From assembly GCF_900114495.1 (NCBI RefSeq), contig NZ_FOZI01000006.1:1-64000 (forward strand): a DNA stretch of 64,000 nucleotides, read 5' to 3'. Positions 20,130-27,874 of the stretch are shown piece after piece. A program made the translations under genes and the position numbers. Numbering within the stretch: the first letter of the stretch is position 1; each line of letters begins with the position of its first letter. Origin of the DNA: Dyella sp. OK004. Its GTDB lineage: Bacteria; Pseudomonadota; Gammaproteobacteria; Xanthomonadales; Rhodanobacteraceae. Below the pieces are notes generated by a model, which searched no databases, was not told where the DNA came from, and saw only the letters and a list, made by a program, of their open reading frames with translations.

Positions 20130-21418
20130 AGACGCTGCGTCGTGTCGTGATCGTCGTGGTGCTGCTTGGTATCGCGTTGGGCGCCTGGTTGTTCCTGCGC
20201 AACAGCGGAACGCCGCCGGTGTCGCGCGAGGCGAGCAAAATCGATGCCGCCTCGCTGAAAGATCCTGTGCTGATCGCCAAGGGCCAGTACCTCACCACCG
20301 TGGGCGATTGTGCGGCCTGCCACACCGCGCAAGGCGGTGCGCGTTTTGCCGGCGGCCGCGTAGTAGGCACGCCGTTCGGCGACATCCCCGCACCCAACCT
20401 CACGCCGGATCGCGAGACAGGGCTGGGCGATTGGAGTTTCGAAGCCTTCTGGCAGGCATTGCATGCGGGCATCGGGCGCAAGGGTGAGCTGCTTTATCCT
20501 GCGTTCTCCTACACCTCGTACACCAAAGTCAGCCACGACGATGCGCTGGCGATTTTCGCTTACCTGCAATCGCTGGCGCCGGTGCATCAGACGTCCAAGC
20601 CGCTGGGTCTGGAATTTCCCTACAACGTCCGCAACAGCCTGAAGGCGTGGCGCGCGTTGTACTTCAAGGAAGGCGAGTATCAGGCGGACCCGGCCAAGTC
20701 GGCTGCATGGAACCGTGGCGCTTATCTCGTGCAAGGCCTCGGTCACTGTAACGAGTGTCATATCGCACGCGATTCGCTCGGTGGGATGCGCGGCGACCAG
20801 GCGCTGTCCGGCGGGCAGATTCCGGTGCAGAACTGGTACGCGCCCGATCTGAGCACGCAGGCCAACGGCGGGCTGGAAGGCTGGGCCGGGCAGGATATTG
20901 TCGACCTGCTCAAGACAGGCCAGTCTGCCAAGGGCACCGCCTTCGGCCCGATGGCCGAGGTCGTGGCGCAAAGCACGCAGCACATGACCGATGACGATCT
21001 GCAGGCCATCGCAACGTATCTGCAGTCGCTGCCGGCCCGCCCGCAGGTGGCCTTCGAGAAATCGCCGCTCGACACCACCAGCATGGTCAATCAGGGCGCG
21101 AAGATTTACGGCGAGCGCTGCGCTGACTGCCACGGCAAGGACGGCAATGGCGTGGCCGGTGTCTATCCGCCGCTCAATGGCAATTCCTCCGTCAACGAGC
21201 CCACCGGTATCAACGCCATTCGTGTAGTGCTGCTCGGTGGCTTTCCGCCAGTGACCAAGGGCAATCCTCGCCCTTACTCGATGCCGCCGTTCGCGCAGCA
21301 GCTGAGCGACAGCGATGTCGCCGCGGCGGTCACCTATATTCGCCAGGCCTGGGGCAACAAGGCAGCGCTGGTGCAAGAGCGCGATGTCATCAAGTATCGC
21401 CAGACGCCGGTCGATTGA
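20126..21418 (+). CDS. Membrane-anchored triheme cytochrome c
   Basis: 430 residues from the ATG at 20126, coupled to the diheme cytochrome. Residues 5-24 form one hydrophobic segment, an uncleaved anchor or signal. Three heme sites: C62AACH, C208NECH and C332ADCH. This spacing is typical of the cytochrome subunit of membrane alcohol, aldehyde or gluconate dehydrogenases (AdhB type), which passes electrons to ubiquinone or an oxidase. No dehydrogenase subunit lies next to it in this window, so the donor is unknown. Confidence 0.86.
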   Translation: MKTLRRVVIVVVLLGIALGAWLFLRNSGTPPVSREASKIDAASLKDPVLIAKGQYLTTVGDCAACHTAQGGARFAGGRVVGTPFGDIPAPNLTPDRETGLGDWSFEAFWQALHAGIGRKGELLYPAFSYTSYTKVSHDDALAIFAYLQSLAPVHQTSKPLGLEFPYNVRNSLKAWRALYFKEGEYQADPAKSAAWNRGAYLVQGLGHCNECHIARDSLGGMRGDQALSGGQIPVQNWYAPDLSTQANGGLEGWAGQDIVDLLKTGQSAKGTAFGPMAEVVAQSTQHMTDDDLQAIATYLQSLPARPQVAFEKSPLDTTSMVNQGAKIYGERCADCHGKDGNGVAGVYPPLNGNSSVNEPTGINAIRVVLLGGFPPVTKGNPRPYSMPPFAQQLSDSDVAAAVTYIRQAWGNKAALVQERDVIKYRQTPVD

Positions 21419-21454
21419 ACCGTCGCGCCGGACGCACGCAGCGATAGGGCCGCT

Positions 21455-22579
21455 TTACGAAGACCATGTGCCGAACACCACTGCGTGCGTCTGCGCAGAT
21501 GGAGCGGCCGCCATGAGCAGGGACATCGCCTCGGCCTCAAGGTCGAGGCGATCTTGTTTTCGGGCGCCCTCGAAGAGCTCGATGCGCACCTGGGCAACGT
21601 CATCCGTGGCAATCAGTTTCCAGATGCCGGCGACAAAGCCATCGATCAGCACACAAGCGCGGATGATGCCGTTGTTGGTATAGACCCTCGCGCGATATGC
21701 GTCTGCGATCACGCGCCTGCGATCGGCGTGGGCGAGCAGGAGATTGTCGTACTCGGGCAGCAAACGCACTGGCGCTGGTTCGTCAGGCCCGGGGCGCGGA
21801 GCGTCGGGCAGATCGAACAACACCACACCGTCCTCGTCCGAAAAAGTGATCAGATCTGGCATGCGTTTCACGACGCTGGCGAAGCCGGTTAGGCCGGACC
21901 ATACGGAGATATCCTTGGCGCTGGCCGGCCCGAATGCGGCCAGGTAGCGACGAATCAGCGTCTCCGGCGTAGCGGCTTCAATAGCCTGTGACCCCAACCA
22001 GCGTTCCGCTGTCGCCAGCGTTGCTGGGCGATGGGAATCCCAGGTGCCCGCAGGTGGAACATGAATCAAGGTCGCGTGGCAGCGCACGGCTTGCGCCAGG
22101 GCCTGAGGATCGCTGTCCGACCAACGTTCGGCTAATCGACGGCCCAGCTCGGCGCCCGTCAACGTTTGCTCATCGAGTAGATCGCAGCCGGCACGCGCCA
22201 ACGATGCAAGGTCCACTCCAGCCAGCTTGCGTCCGTAAGCGGCCTGCACGCCTCGCACATGCACGGGTTGCAGCAGCGGGCGAAACGCGAGCAAGTCCAC
22301 GGCGGACAGCAAATGCAGGGTCGAGCGCATCGCGGCACAGCGCACCACCTCACGCTCGCGCATATGCCGGGTGAGTGTCTCGAAGCGAAAATCCTGCAAT
22401 CGTGTCCACAAGGCGATGTACGGTGGATTGGGTGCCTGCGCCTGCAAGCCGGCCAGATGTTCGATGGCCTGCCATGCGCTCCGTTCATCGCGGCGCAGCA
22501 GCAGCTGACGAGCGAGTGTGGCGCGGTTGAGTGCACGCCGGCCCAGCGGCGCCGGCGCCGATCCGCTCAGGCGGATCAC
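21455..22579 (-). CDS. HTH_42 / AlkZ-like winged-helix protein, probable DNA glycosylase
   Basis: About 374 residues from a GTG at 22579, 14 bases after the GFA gene. The open frame continues upstream, but that part runs into the GFA gene. The protein belongs to the winged-helix HTH_42 family (the YcaQ/AlkX and AlkZ group). Members excise bulky N7-alkylguanine lesions and unhook interstrand crosslinks, using a Q-x-Q (AlkZ) or Q-x-D (YcaQ) pair. Here GLQAQAPN puts Q-A-Q at residues 46-48, the AlkZ form. Conserved later parts include STLHLLSAVD, LLPEYDNLLLAH and the C-terminal VFGTWSS. Last gene of a four-gene minus-strand operon that also encodes a Mug-type glycosylase. The glycosylase role is inferred from family and motif. 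Confidence 0.75.
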   Translation of the reverse strand: MIRLSGSAPAPLGRRALNRATLARQLLLRRDERSAWQAIEHLAGLQAQAPNPPYIALWTRLQDFRFETLTRHMREREVVRCAAMRSTLHLLSAVDLLAFRPLLQPVHVRGVQAAYGRKLAGVDLASLARAGCDLLDEQTLTGAELGRRLAERWSDSDPQALAQAVRCHATLIHVPPAGTWDSHRPATLATAERWLGSQAIEAATPETLIRRYLAAFGPASAKDISVWSGLTGFASVVKRMPDLITFSDEDGVVLFDLPDAPRPGPDEPAPVRLLPEYDNLLLAHADRRRVIADAYRARVYTNNGIIRACVLIDGFVAGIWKLIATDDVAQVRIELFEGARKQDRLDLEAEAMSLLMAAAPSAQTHAVVFGTWSS

Positions 22580-22593
22580 TTGACGCGATCCAT

Positions 22594-22938
22594 TCAGCGG
22601 GCGCGACCGTCGAACGGAATGCGCTTGATCGTGGCGAGGTCGATGTCTTCCAGGCAACGCACGTTCACCGCCGCCATGGCGGCACCATCCGGACCCGTGC
22701 CGAAGCCGAGAGTAGCGCATCCACACTGCGCGCAAAAGTGATGATCGATGACGTGCTTGTTGAAGTGGTAGGTCGCTAGCGCACTCTCATCCGCATGAAG
22801 CCGCACCTGCCCGCGCGGCACGAACCACAACAGATAGCCCTTGCGGCTGCAATGCGAGCAATTGCATTCGATGACTTGCGACGGAGCGCCTTCCACCTCG
22901 AAGGTGATCTGGCCGCAATGACAACTTCCCTTGAGCAT
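22594..22938 (-). CDS. GFA-family zinc-binding protein
   Basis: 114 residues from the ATG at 22938. The fold is that of glutathione-dependent formaldehyde-activating enzyme (GFA/CENP-V) proteins, with the full set of zinc cysteines: Cys6/Cys8, Cys25/Cys27/Cys30 and Cys69/Cys72/Cys74. Most family members have no proven substrate, and formaldehyde activation should not be assumed. The open frame reaches up to 23178, but the extra part runs into the mug-type gene and lacks family similarity. It sits 37 bases after that gene and 14 bases before the AlkZ-like gene. Confidence 0.85.
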   Translation of the reverse strand: MLKGSCHCGQITFEVEGAPSQVIECNCSHCSRKGYLLWFVPRGQVRLHADESALATYHFNKHVIDHHFCAQCGCATLGFGTGPDGAAMAAVNVRCLEDIDLATIKRIPFDGRAR

Positions 22939-22975
22939 GGGCCTTACTCCAGTAGCGAGACGGGTAGAAGGGTCA

Positions 22976-23503
22976 TCATAAAGCGCTGCGGTTTCGATGC
23001 CCTGACATGACATCGGTGGCGAGCGCCTGCCATGGCGCCAGATCCCAATGCCCCCGAGCCTGTCCTGATGGCGACGGCAACACGTAGACACGGGTCTGGC
23101 CGATGGGCTCCGGCTGAAGGCCGTAATCGGCTGCATAATCCAAGGCTGCGCGCGCCGCGGTTTTGCTGGTGAAAGCAATCAGGCCAGGCATGAAGCGTTC
23201 GAGTTTTGTCCGAAGCGCCGGTACATCAAATGCATCGCGAGGCAGCTCGTCATCATTGCCCGAGTGCCGCTTGGCCAGATCGGTGAGGCCGATGCCGTAT
23301 TGAAGGAGCATCGGGAATTCAGCGGGTGCCAGCAAACGCGGCGTCAACCCGGATGCATGCAGTGCACGCCAGAACATGTTGCCGGGATGCGCGTAATAGG
23401 CACGCTCGACCGCGGAGCGCTTGCCGGCGGCAGTGCCGCAAAACACCAGCGAAAGACCGGGCTGCAGGACGTCGGGAAGAATATGCGGTAATTCAGACTG
23501 CAT
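22976..23503 (-). CDS. mug: Mismatch-specific uracil/thymine DNA glycosylase (Mug family)
   Basis: Removes uracil or thymine (and often damaged pyrimidines) from mismatches with guanine. 175 residues. Motif 1 reads FCGTAAG (21-27) instead of the GINPG of E. coli Mug, so the usual catalytic Asn is missing. The alternative aspartate described for the Deinococcus radiodurans Mug lies in the matching segment GLTDLAKRH (Asp75 here). YAHPGNMFWRAL (37-48) and the C-terminal LPSPSG (142-147) are typical. Its start overlaps the end of the PP-loop gene by 11 bases, so the two are co-translated. Confidence 0.88.
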   Translation of the reverse strand: MQSELPHILPDVLQPGLSLVFCGTAAGKRSAVERAYYAHPGNMFWRALHASGLTPRLLAPAEFPMLLQYGIGLTDLAKRHSGNDDELPRDAFDVPALRTKLERFMPGLIAFTSKTAARAALDYAADYGLQPEPIGQTRVYVLPSPSGQARGHWDLAPWQALATDVMSGHRNRSAL

Positions 23504-24182
23504 CGCGGCTCAGCAGAAAGTCGGTGTATTGGAAGCGGCCATCGCGCAGGGTCGATTCACCGCGGCGCAGCGCGAGCGGTTGCCGGAACAGCGGGCTGGC
23601 ATGACACAGTGTGTGGAACTCACCGCGTTCGCCGCATGGATCGACGCCAGTGGGCAAGCCATCGAGCAGTGCGTTGTCGAAAGGACGGCCGCAGTAGCTG
23701 GCATCAAGCTGCTGGGTGTCCACGCAGCACAGCGCCGCGCGATGTCCTTCGCCAACGAATCGTCGCGCCAGCACCGATGTGTCTTCACCCCATAACGGGA
23801 ATACCGCTCGCCAGCCTTCACGACCCAGCTGTCGCACGCGGTAATCGCGCACATCCTCCAGAAACAGATCGCCGAACGCGCAATGACGCAGACCCGGCCA
23901 GCGCATGCGTGCTTCCGCCAGAGCTTTGGCATGCGCTTCCTCATAGGCCTCGTTGCCGTCGGGCCAATCCAGCATCACTTCAAGCAAGGGCAGTCCGAGC
24001 GCATCGGCCTGCGCCAGCAGCACCTCGTGCCGCGTGCCGTGCATGGCGACACGCTGGTAGGTGCGATTGACTGTGGTGAGCAGGCCCACGGGCTGCCAGC
24101 GCGGATCGTGCAGCAGACGCTGCAGCGCCATCAGGCAGTCCTTGCCACCACTCCACGCCAGCAGGATCGGGACAGGTTGCAT
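23493..24182 (-). CDS. PP-loop ATP-binding protein of the diphthine-ammonia ligase (Dph6) family
   Basis: 229 residues. The N-terminal PP-loop SGGKD (11-15) binds ATP and forms an adenylated substrate. The C-terminal GVDPCGERGEFHTLC is the signature of the Dph6/MJ0570 group. Bacteria do not make diphthamide, so the true substrate is unknown, and an amidation or thiolation reaction is only a guess. First gene of the four-gene operon; the intergenic region with the divergent mscS-type gene (24183-24271) would hold its promoter. Confidence 0.82.
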   Translation of the reverse strand: MQPVPILLAWSGGKDCLMALQRLLHDPRWQPVGLLTTVNRTYQRVAMHGTRHEVLLAQADALGLPLLEVMLDWPDGNEAYEEAHAKALAEARMRWPGLRHCAFGDLFLEDVRDYRVRQLGREGWRAVFPLWGEDTSVLARRFVGEGHRAALCCVDTQQLDASYCGRPFDNALLDGLPTGVDPCGERGEFHTLCHASPLFRQPLALRRGESTLRDGRFQYTDFLLSRDAV

Positions 24183-24271
24183 GGGCCTACTTTAAGCGAA
24201 GTTCATGCAATGACCACGTGGCATGGACATCGTGTGCGGCAGGGTAGGCCGCGTTGTGGATATGTCTGGTC

Positions 24272-25345
24272 ATGCTTACCGATTTCGCCAGTTTCTGGAG
24301 CGATCACCTGTGGGGCCGATTAGGGCTGACTATCGCCGTTGCCCTTGGGGTCGCTTTTATCGTCCGCAGTACCGCCTATGTTGCGGTGCGCCGGCTGGCG
24401 CGCGGCCATCCGGTGATCGCCAGCATGCTCAGTCGCGCGAATGCGCCGATGGAATGGCTGCTGCCGTTGCTTACCGTAGCCGTCGCGCTGCGGGCGGTGC
24501 CGGATCTGGAATCTCTGCACGGGTTGGAGAGCTTCAATCATCTTTTGCTGGTGGCGCTGATTGCCGTATGCACCTGGCTTGCGTTGCGTTGCATCGGTGC
24601 GCTGGAGGATCTGGCCATTCGGTTATATCCCACCGACGGCGCCGACAATCTGCGTGCCCGTAGTGTCGTCACCCAAGTTCGGGTGCTCAGCCGTACCGGC
24701 ATGGTGATCGTGGTACTCGCCGGTCTGGCGGCGGTGTTGATGACGATTCCCGGCGTGCGCCAGTTCGGTGCCAGTCTGCTGGCCTCGGCCGGTCTGGCGG
24801 GATTGGCCATCGGCATCGCTGCCAAGCCGGTGCTCAGCAATCTGATCGCGGGTCTGCAAATCGCACTGACGCAGCCGATCCGGCTGGATGACGTGGTGAT
24901 CATCAAAGGCGAATGGGGCCGCATTGAAGAGATCACCGGCACCTACGTCGTGGTGCGCATCTGGGACGAGCGCCGGCTGGTGGTGCCGCTGAATTACTTC
25001 ATCGAAAACCCATTTGAGAACTGGACGCGGCGTACGGCACGGCTGATCGGCACCGTGTTCCTTTGGGTGGATTACCGGCTGCCGCTGGCGCCACTACGTA
25101 CCGAACTGGAGCGGCTATGCCGCGAAGCACCGGAATGGGATGGGCGCGTTTGCGTATTGCAGGTGGTGGAGGCGGGCGAGCACGCGATGCAACTGCGCGC
25201 GCTGGTCAGCTCGGCGGACTCCGGACAGGGCTGGGATTTGCGGTGCCGGATTCGCGAAGGGCTGATCGGATTCGTGCAGCGAGAGTATCCGGAGTATCTG
25301 CCGGTGATGCGGCTGGCACGCGGTGTGCGTGAAGACGCAGCGTGA
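24272..25345 (+). CDS. MscS-family mechanosensitive ion channel
   Basis: Inner-membrane channel that opens on osmotic downshock. 357 residues from the ATG at 24272; an in-frame TTG at 24254 is less likely. Four predicted helices precede the pore-lining segment, which has the Gly/Ala pattern LASAGLAGLAIGIAAKPVLS near residues 172-191. The beta domain (DDVVIIKGEWGRIEEIT) and soluble C-terminal domain follow. Divergent from the Dph6-like gene with an 89-base shared upstream region. Confidence 0.9.
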   Translation: MLTDFASFWSDHLWGRLGLTIAVALGVAFIVRSTAYVAVRRLARGHPVIASMLSRANAPMEWLLPLLTVAVALRAVPDLESLHGLESFNHLLLVALIAVCTWLALRCIGALEDLAIRLYPTDGADNLRARSVVTQVRVLSRTGMVIVVLAGLAAVLMTIPGVRQFGASLLASAGLAGLAIGIAAKPVLSNLIAGLQIALTQPIRLDDVVIIKGEWGRIEEITGTYVVVRIWDERRLVVPLNYFIENPFENWTRRTARLIGTVFLWVDYRLPLAPLRTELERLCREAPEWDGRVCVLQVVEAGEHAMQLRALVSSADSGQGWDLRCRIREGLIGFVQREYPEYLPVMRLARGVREDAA

Positions 25346-25387
25346 TTTCACGTGTCGCCTCGACACCGCCCGGCACGGGCTATCAGC

Positions 25388-26797
25388 TCATTCCGCGTTC
25401 GTTGGCCACGTCAGCCGGGCATGCAGTCGGCGCGCCTCATCGAGACGGTGTTCGAGTTTCATCCCTAGCGCGGTGGCAGCGGCATAGGCCAATGCCAGGC
25501 CCAATCCCGCATGTCCCGCGTGCTCGGTCTGTTTGCGCCAGAAGCGCTGCCCCAGGCGGGAGATGTCGTCAGGGTGAAGATTGGGCGCTGCGTTATGGAT
25601 GTGGACAGCGTGAGTTTCGACACCCACATGCACGGTGTCGCCTGCGGGAGCGTAAGCACACGCATTGCCCAGCAGGTTACCGATCACGACCTCAAGCAAG
25701 GCGGGGTCGGTATCGAGAACGGTGTTGCTTCCGCTATGCAGCTCCAGGGCGACATGTCGCTCACTGGCGCTGTAGCGAAAGCGCTGTGCGGCTTTCTCCA
25801 GCCAGGGATCCAGGGCCAGCGGTTGGGGGTGCGGGCGCTCCAGGCCGCCCTGCAGGCGAGTCAGTAACAGCAGGGCAGTGACGGTCCCTTCCAGCTCAGC
25901 GCTGATGTTGCCGACCTCGCCCATCAGCTGCGGCAAGCTGCGGCCGCTGGGGTAGCGGACCTCGACTTCCGCCAGGGCCCGCAGTTCGGCCAGGCGCGTG
26001 CGGGTTTCGTGGGCCAGGCCACTGGCGAACTGGCGCTCGCGGGCCAGGCCTTCGTCCATCCGGTCCAACACGCCGTTGAAGCGGCGGATCAGCGGGTCGA
26101 GCTCGCGTAGGCCACTGGGGTCCAGGCGTTCGCCCGGGGCATTGGGGCCGATATCGCCCATGCGGGCTACCAGGAAGCGCACCGGACGCAGGCCGCGGCG
26201 CACGATCAGTGGCACCGCGACCAGGGCGATACCCAGGGCGAGGATCGGGCCCAGTGCCAGAATCCAGTCGAGGGCCAGTGCGATCTGCTCAAACGGGCGC
26301 CGATCCTGCTGGAAGAACAGTACGCAATCTCTTTCCCCGCTTCCGGTAGATAGGTTCGATGCTTCGCCCTTCTCATGTGCCTCACCAGCCGCATGGAACG
26401 CGAACATCACCGTGCCCATGCGCTTGCCATGGAATTTCAGGCGGCTGAACTGCGGTTCCACCCCGGCGGCCACGGGCCAGCCCGGCGGCGCCACGGGCGG
26501 AGGAGGATCGCTGCGCACAGGCGGCAGGCCCGTGCAGCGCAGCTCATAAAAAACCGGTCCCTCTCCACCGAACAGGCCAGCTTGCAGACGCATGCCGTCG
26601 GCAGTGCTCGCCACGTCCTGCTCCAGCTCGGTCATCGCCGCCACGGCGCGCGCCTGGGTCAGCAGGGTCTGCCGGTAGCGGGCTTCCATCTCGCGGTCGA
26701 TGCGCCAGTCCATCACCAGCGCGCCGCCGCCCAGCAAAGCCAGGCTGGTCACCAGCAGCAGCAGGGTGATGCGGGCGGAGAGTGAGGCTGGTTTCAT
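25388..26797 (-). CDS. Sensor histidine kinase, with an atypical ATP-lid box
   Basis: 469 residues: helix at about 9-29, a periplasmic sensor region to about 175, a second helix at 178-200, HAMP, then the dimerisation domain with phospho-accepting His263 in LAHETRTRLAEL. The catalytic domain has the N box (N374LLGN378), RFWR (418-421) and the G2 box GLGLALAYA (431-439). The G1 box, normally DxGxG, reads HNAAPN (401-406), lacking the aspartate that contacts adenine. Overlaps the response regulator as ATGA, so the two form one transcription unit. The signal is unknown. Confidence 0.88.
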   Translation of the reverse strand: MKPASLSARITLLLLVTSLALLGGGALVMDWRIDREMEARYRQTLLTQARAVAAMTELEQDVASTADGMRLQAGLFGGEGPVFYELRCTGLPPVRSDPPPPVAPPGWPVAAGVEPQFSRLKFHGKRMGTVMFAFHAAGEAHEKGEASNLSTGSGERDCVLFFQQDRRPFEQIALALDWILALGPILALGIALVAVPLIVRRGLRPVRFLVARMGDIGPNAPGERLDPSGLRELDPLIRRFNGVLDRMDEGLARERQFASGLAHETRTRLAELRALAEVEVRYPSGRSLPQLMGEVGNISAELEGTVTALLLLTRLQGGLERPHPQPLALDPWLEKAAQRFRYSASERHVALELHSGSNTVLDTDPALLEVVIGNLLGNACAYAPAGDTVHVGVETHAVHIHNAAPNLHPDDISRLGQRFWRKQTEHAGHAGLGLALAYAAATALGMKLEHRLDEARRLHARLTWPTNAE

Positions 26798-27459
26798 GGG
26801 ATCAGGTAGCCGGCCCCGCGGCGGGTTTCGATGATGCCTTGTAGCCCGGCGGCATCGAGCTTGCGGCGCAGACCGAAGACCAGCACTTCCACGCTGCGGT
26901 CGGAGACCTCGGTGTCGCTGCCAGCGGTGCGCTCCAGAATCTCCAGGCGGGTGAAGGCGCGGCCGCGATGGCGCAACAGCAGGCCGAGTACCGCAAATTC
27001 GCGTGGGGTGAGCCCCAGCGGATGACCATCCACGGTCGCGCTTTGCGAAAGCGGGTCCCAGGACAGCGCGCCATGGGTCAGCACCACCGGCTGCGCCTGC
27101 TGTGGCCGGCGTGACAGCGCGTGCAGGCGAGCTATCAGTTCATCGAACGCAAACGGCTTGACCAGATAGTCGTCGGCGCCGGCGTTCAGCGCCTCGATGC
27201 GGTCGGACACCTGGTCGCGCGCGGAGAGCACGAGCACGCGGGGGCGTCGTCCGCCAGATGGCAGACTGCGCAGTACAGCAATGCCGTCGAGCCGCGGCAG
27301 CATCAGGTCCAGCACCACCAGTTCGTAGTCGTAGCTGCTCAGAAAGCCTTTGGCTTCTACGCCGTCCTGCGCGGCGTCCACGGTGAAACCTGCGCCCTGC
27401 AGGCCGTGTCTGAGCGTCTGGCGCAGACGTTCGGAGTCTTCGACCAGTAGCAGCTTCAT
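26794..27459 (-). CDS. OmpR/PhoB-family response regulator
   Basis: 221 residues from the ATG at 27459, preceded by a strong CGGAGG. The receiver domain has Glu7/Asp8, phospho-acceptor Asp51 (VVLDLMLPRLDG), Ser79 and Lys101. The C-terminal winged helix (LTPREFAVLGLLLRH ... RSVEVLVFGLRRKLD ... RRGAGYLI) is of the OmpR type. The frame is open upstream to 27627, but that part lacks family similarity and lies in the palindromic repeat region. Cognate regulator of the downstream kinase; target genes cannot be read from the sequence. Confidence 0.92.
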   Translation of the reverse strand: MKLLLVEDSERLRQTLRHGLQGAGFTVDAAQDGVEAKGFLSSYDYELVVLDLMLPRLDGIAVLRSLPSGGRRPRVLVLSARDQVSDRIEALNAGADDYLVKPFAFDELIARLHALSRRPQQAQPVVLTHGALSWDPLSQSATVDGHPLGLTPREFAVLGLLLRHRGRAFTRLEILERTAGSDTEVSDRSVEVLVFGLRRKLDAAGLQGIIETRRGAGYLIP

Positions 27460-27490
27460 GGCACCTCCGTGACATCCAAAGTCCCGAGCA

Positions 27491-27778
27491 TAAGGCAACA
27501 CTGAATAGGTATCGCCGTCGTCACCCGCCCTGTCTGTTCGCTGGCCGCAGGGCCGTCGGCGAAGGCAGACTGGCTGTCTGTCGAGACGGCGGACCGAAGG
27601 CCTGCGAGCAGACAGGGCGGGCCCCACATGATTTCAAGTTGATGGGGTGACACCTGGAAGGCCCGCAGGCGGTACCGCGCGGCTTGAAAAGACGGCCAGT
27701 CTTCCCGGCGCCACGCAGCACCGCCTGCGGGCCTTCCAGGTGTCATGACGACGGCGATACCTATTCAGTGTTGCCTTA
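27491..27778. repeat. 288-bp nested inverted-repeat element
   Basis: The outermost 33 bases (27491-27523) are perfectly repeated in inverse at 27746-27778. Inside are three more stems: 27524-27541 with 27604-27621 (18 bp, one wobble), CCCCA/TGGGG at 27622-27647, and 27649-27673 with 27720-27744 (25 bp perfect). The single strand can fold into a cloverleaf with a long stem and three arms. Terminal inverted repeats and lack of coding sequence suggest a small non-autonomous mobile element or an intergenic palindrome family; no target-site duplication was recognised. Confidence 0.85.
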
Positions 27779-27821
27779 GCGGACCCGACTGAGTCGTTGC
27801 TTGGGGGTGTGTGCTGGCGCA

Positions 27822-27850
27822 TCGACGCCTGCGCCCGCAGCCGCTATAAA
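27822..27850 (+). promoter_or_regulatory. Possible rng promoter
   Basis: TCGACG (27822-27827, four of six), a 17-base spacer and TATAAA (27845-27850), 24 bases before the GTG of rng. It lies just outside the palindromic element. Confidence 0.45.
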
Positions 27851-27874
27851 GACTTTTCGTAAGGGGAGTGTTCG

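Larger units (their letters stand above)
27460..27874. other. 415-base non-coding region before rng
   Basis: Between the divergent response regulator and rng. Nearly all of it is taken up by the nested palindrome at 27491-27778; an rng promoter candidate follows at 27822-27850. No gene of its own is supported: short open frames here are by-products of the GC-rich repeat arms. Confidence 0.7.

Noticed and set aside
27456-27822. Several minus-strand frames over the nested palindrome
   Set aside because: They arise from the GC-rich inverted repeat arms and have no start signals; the region is explained by the repeat.
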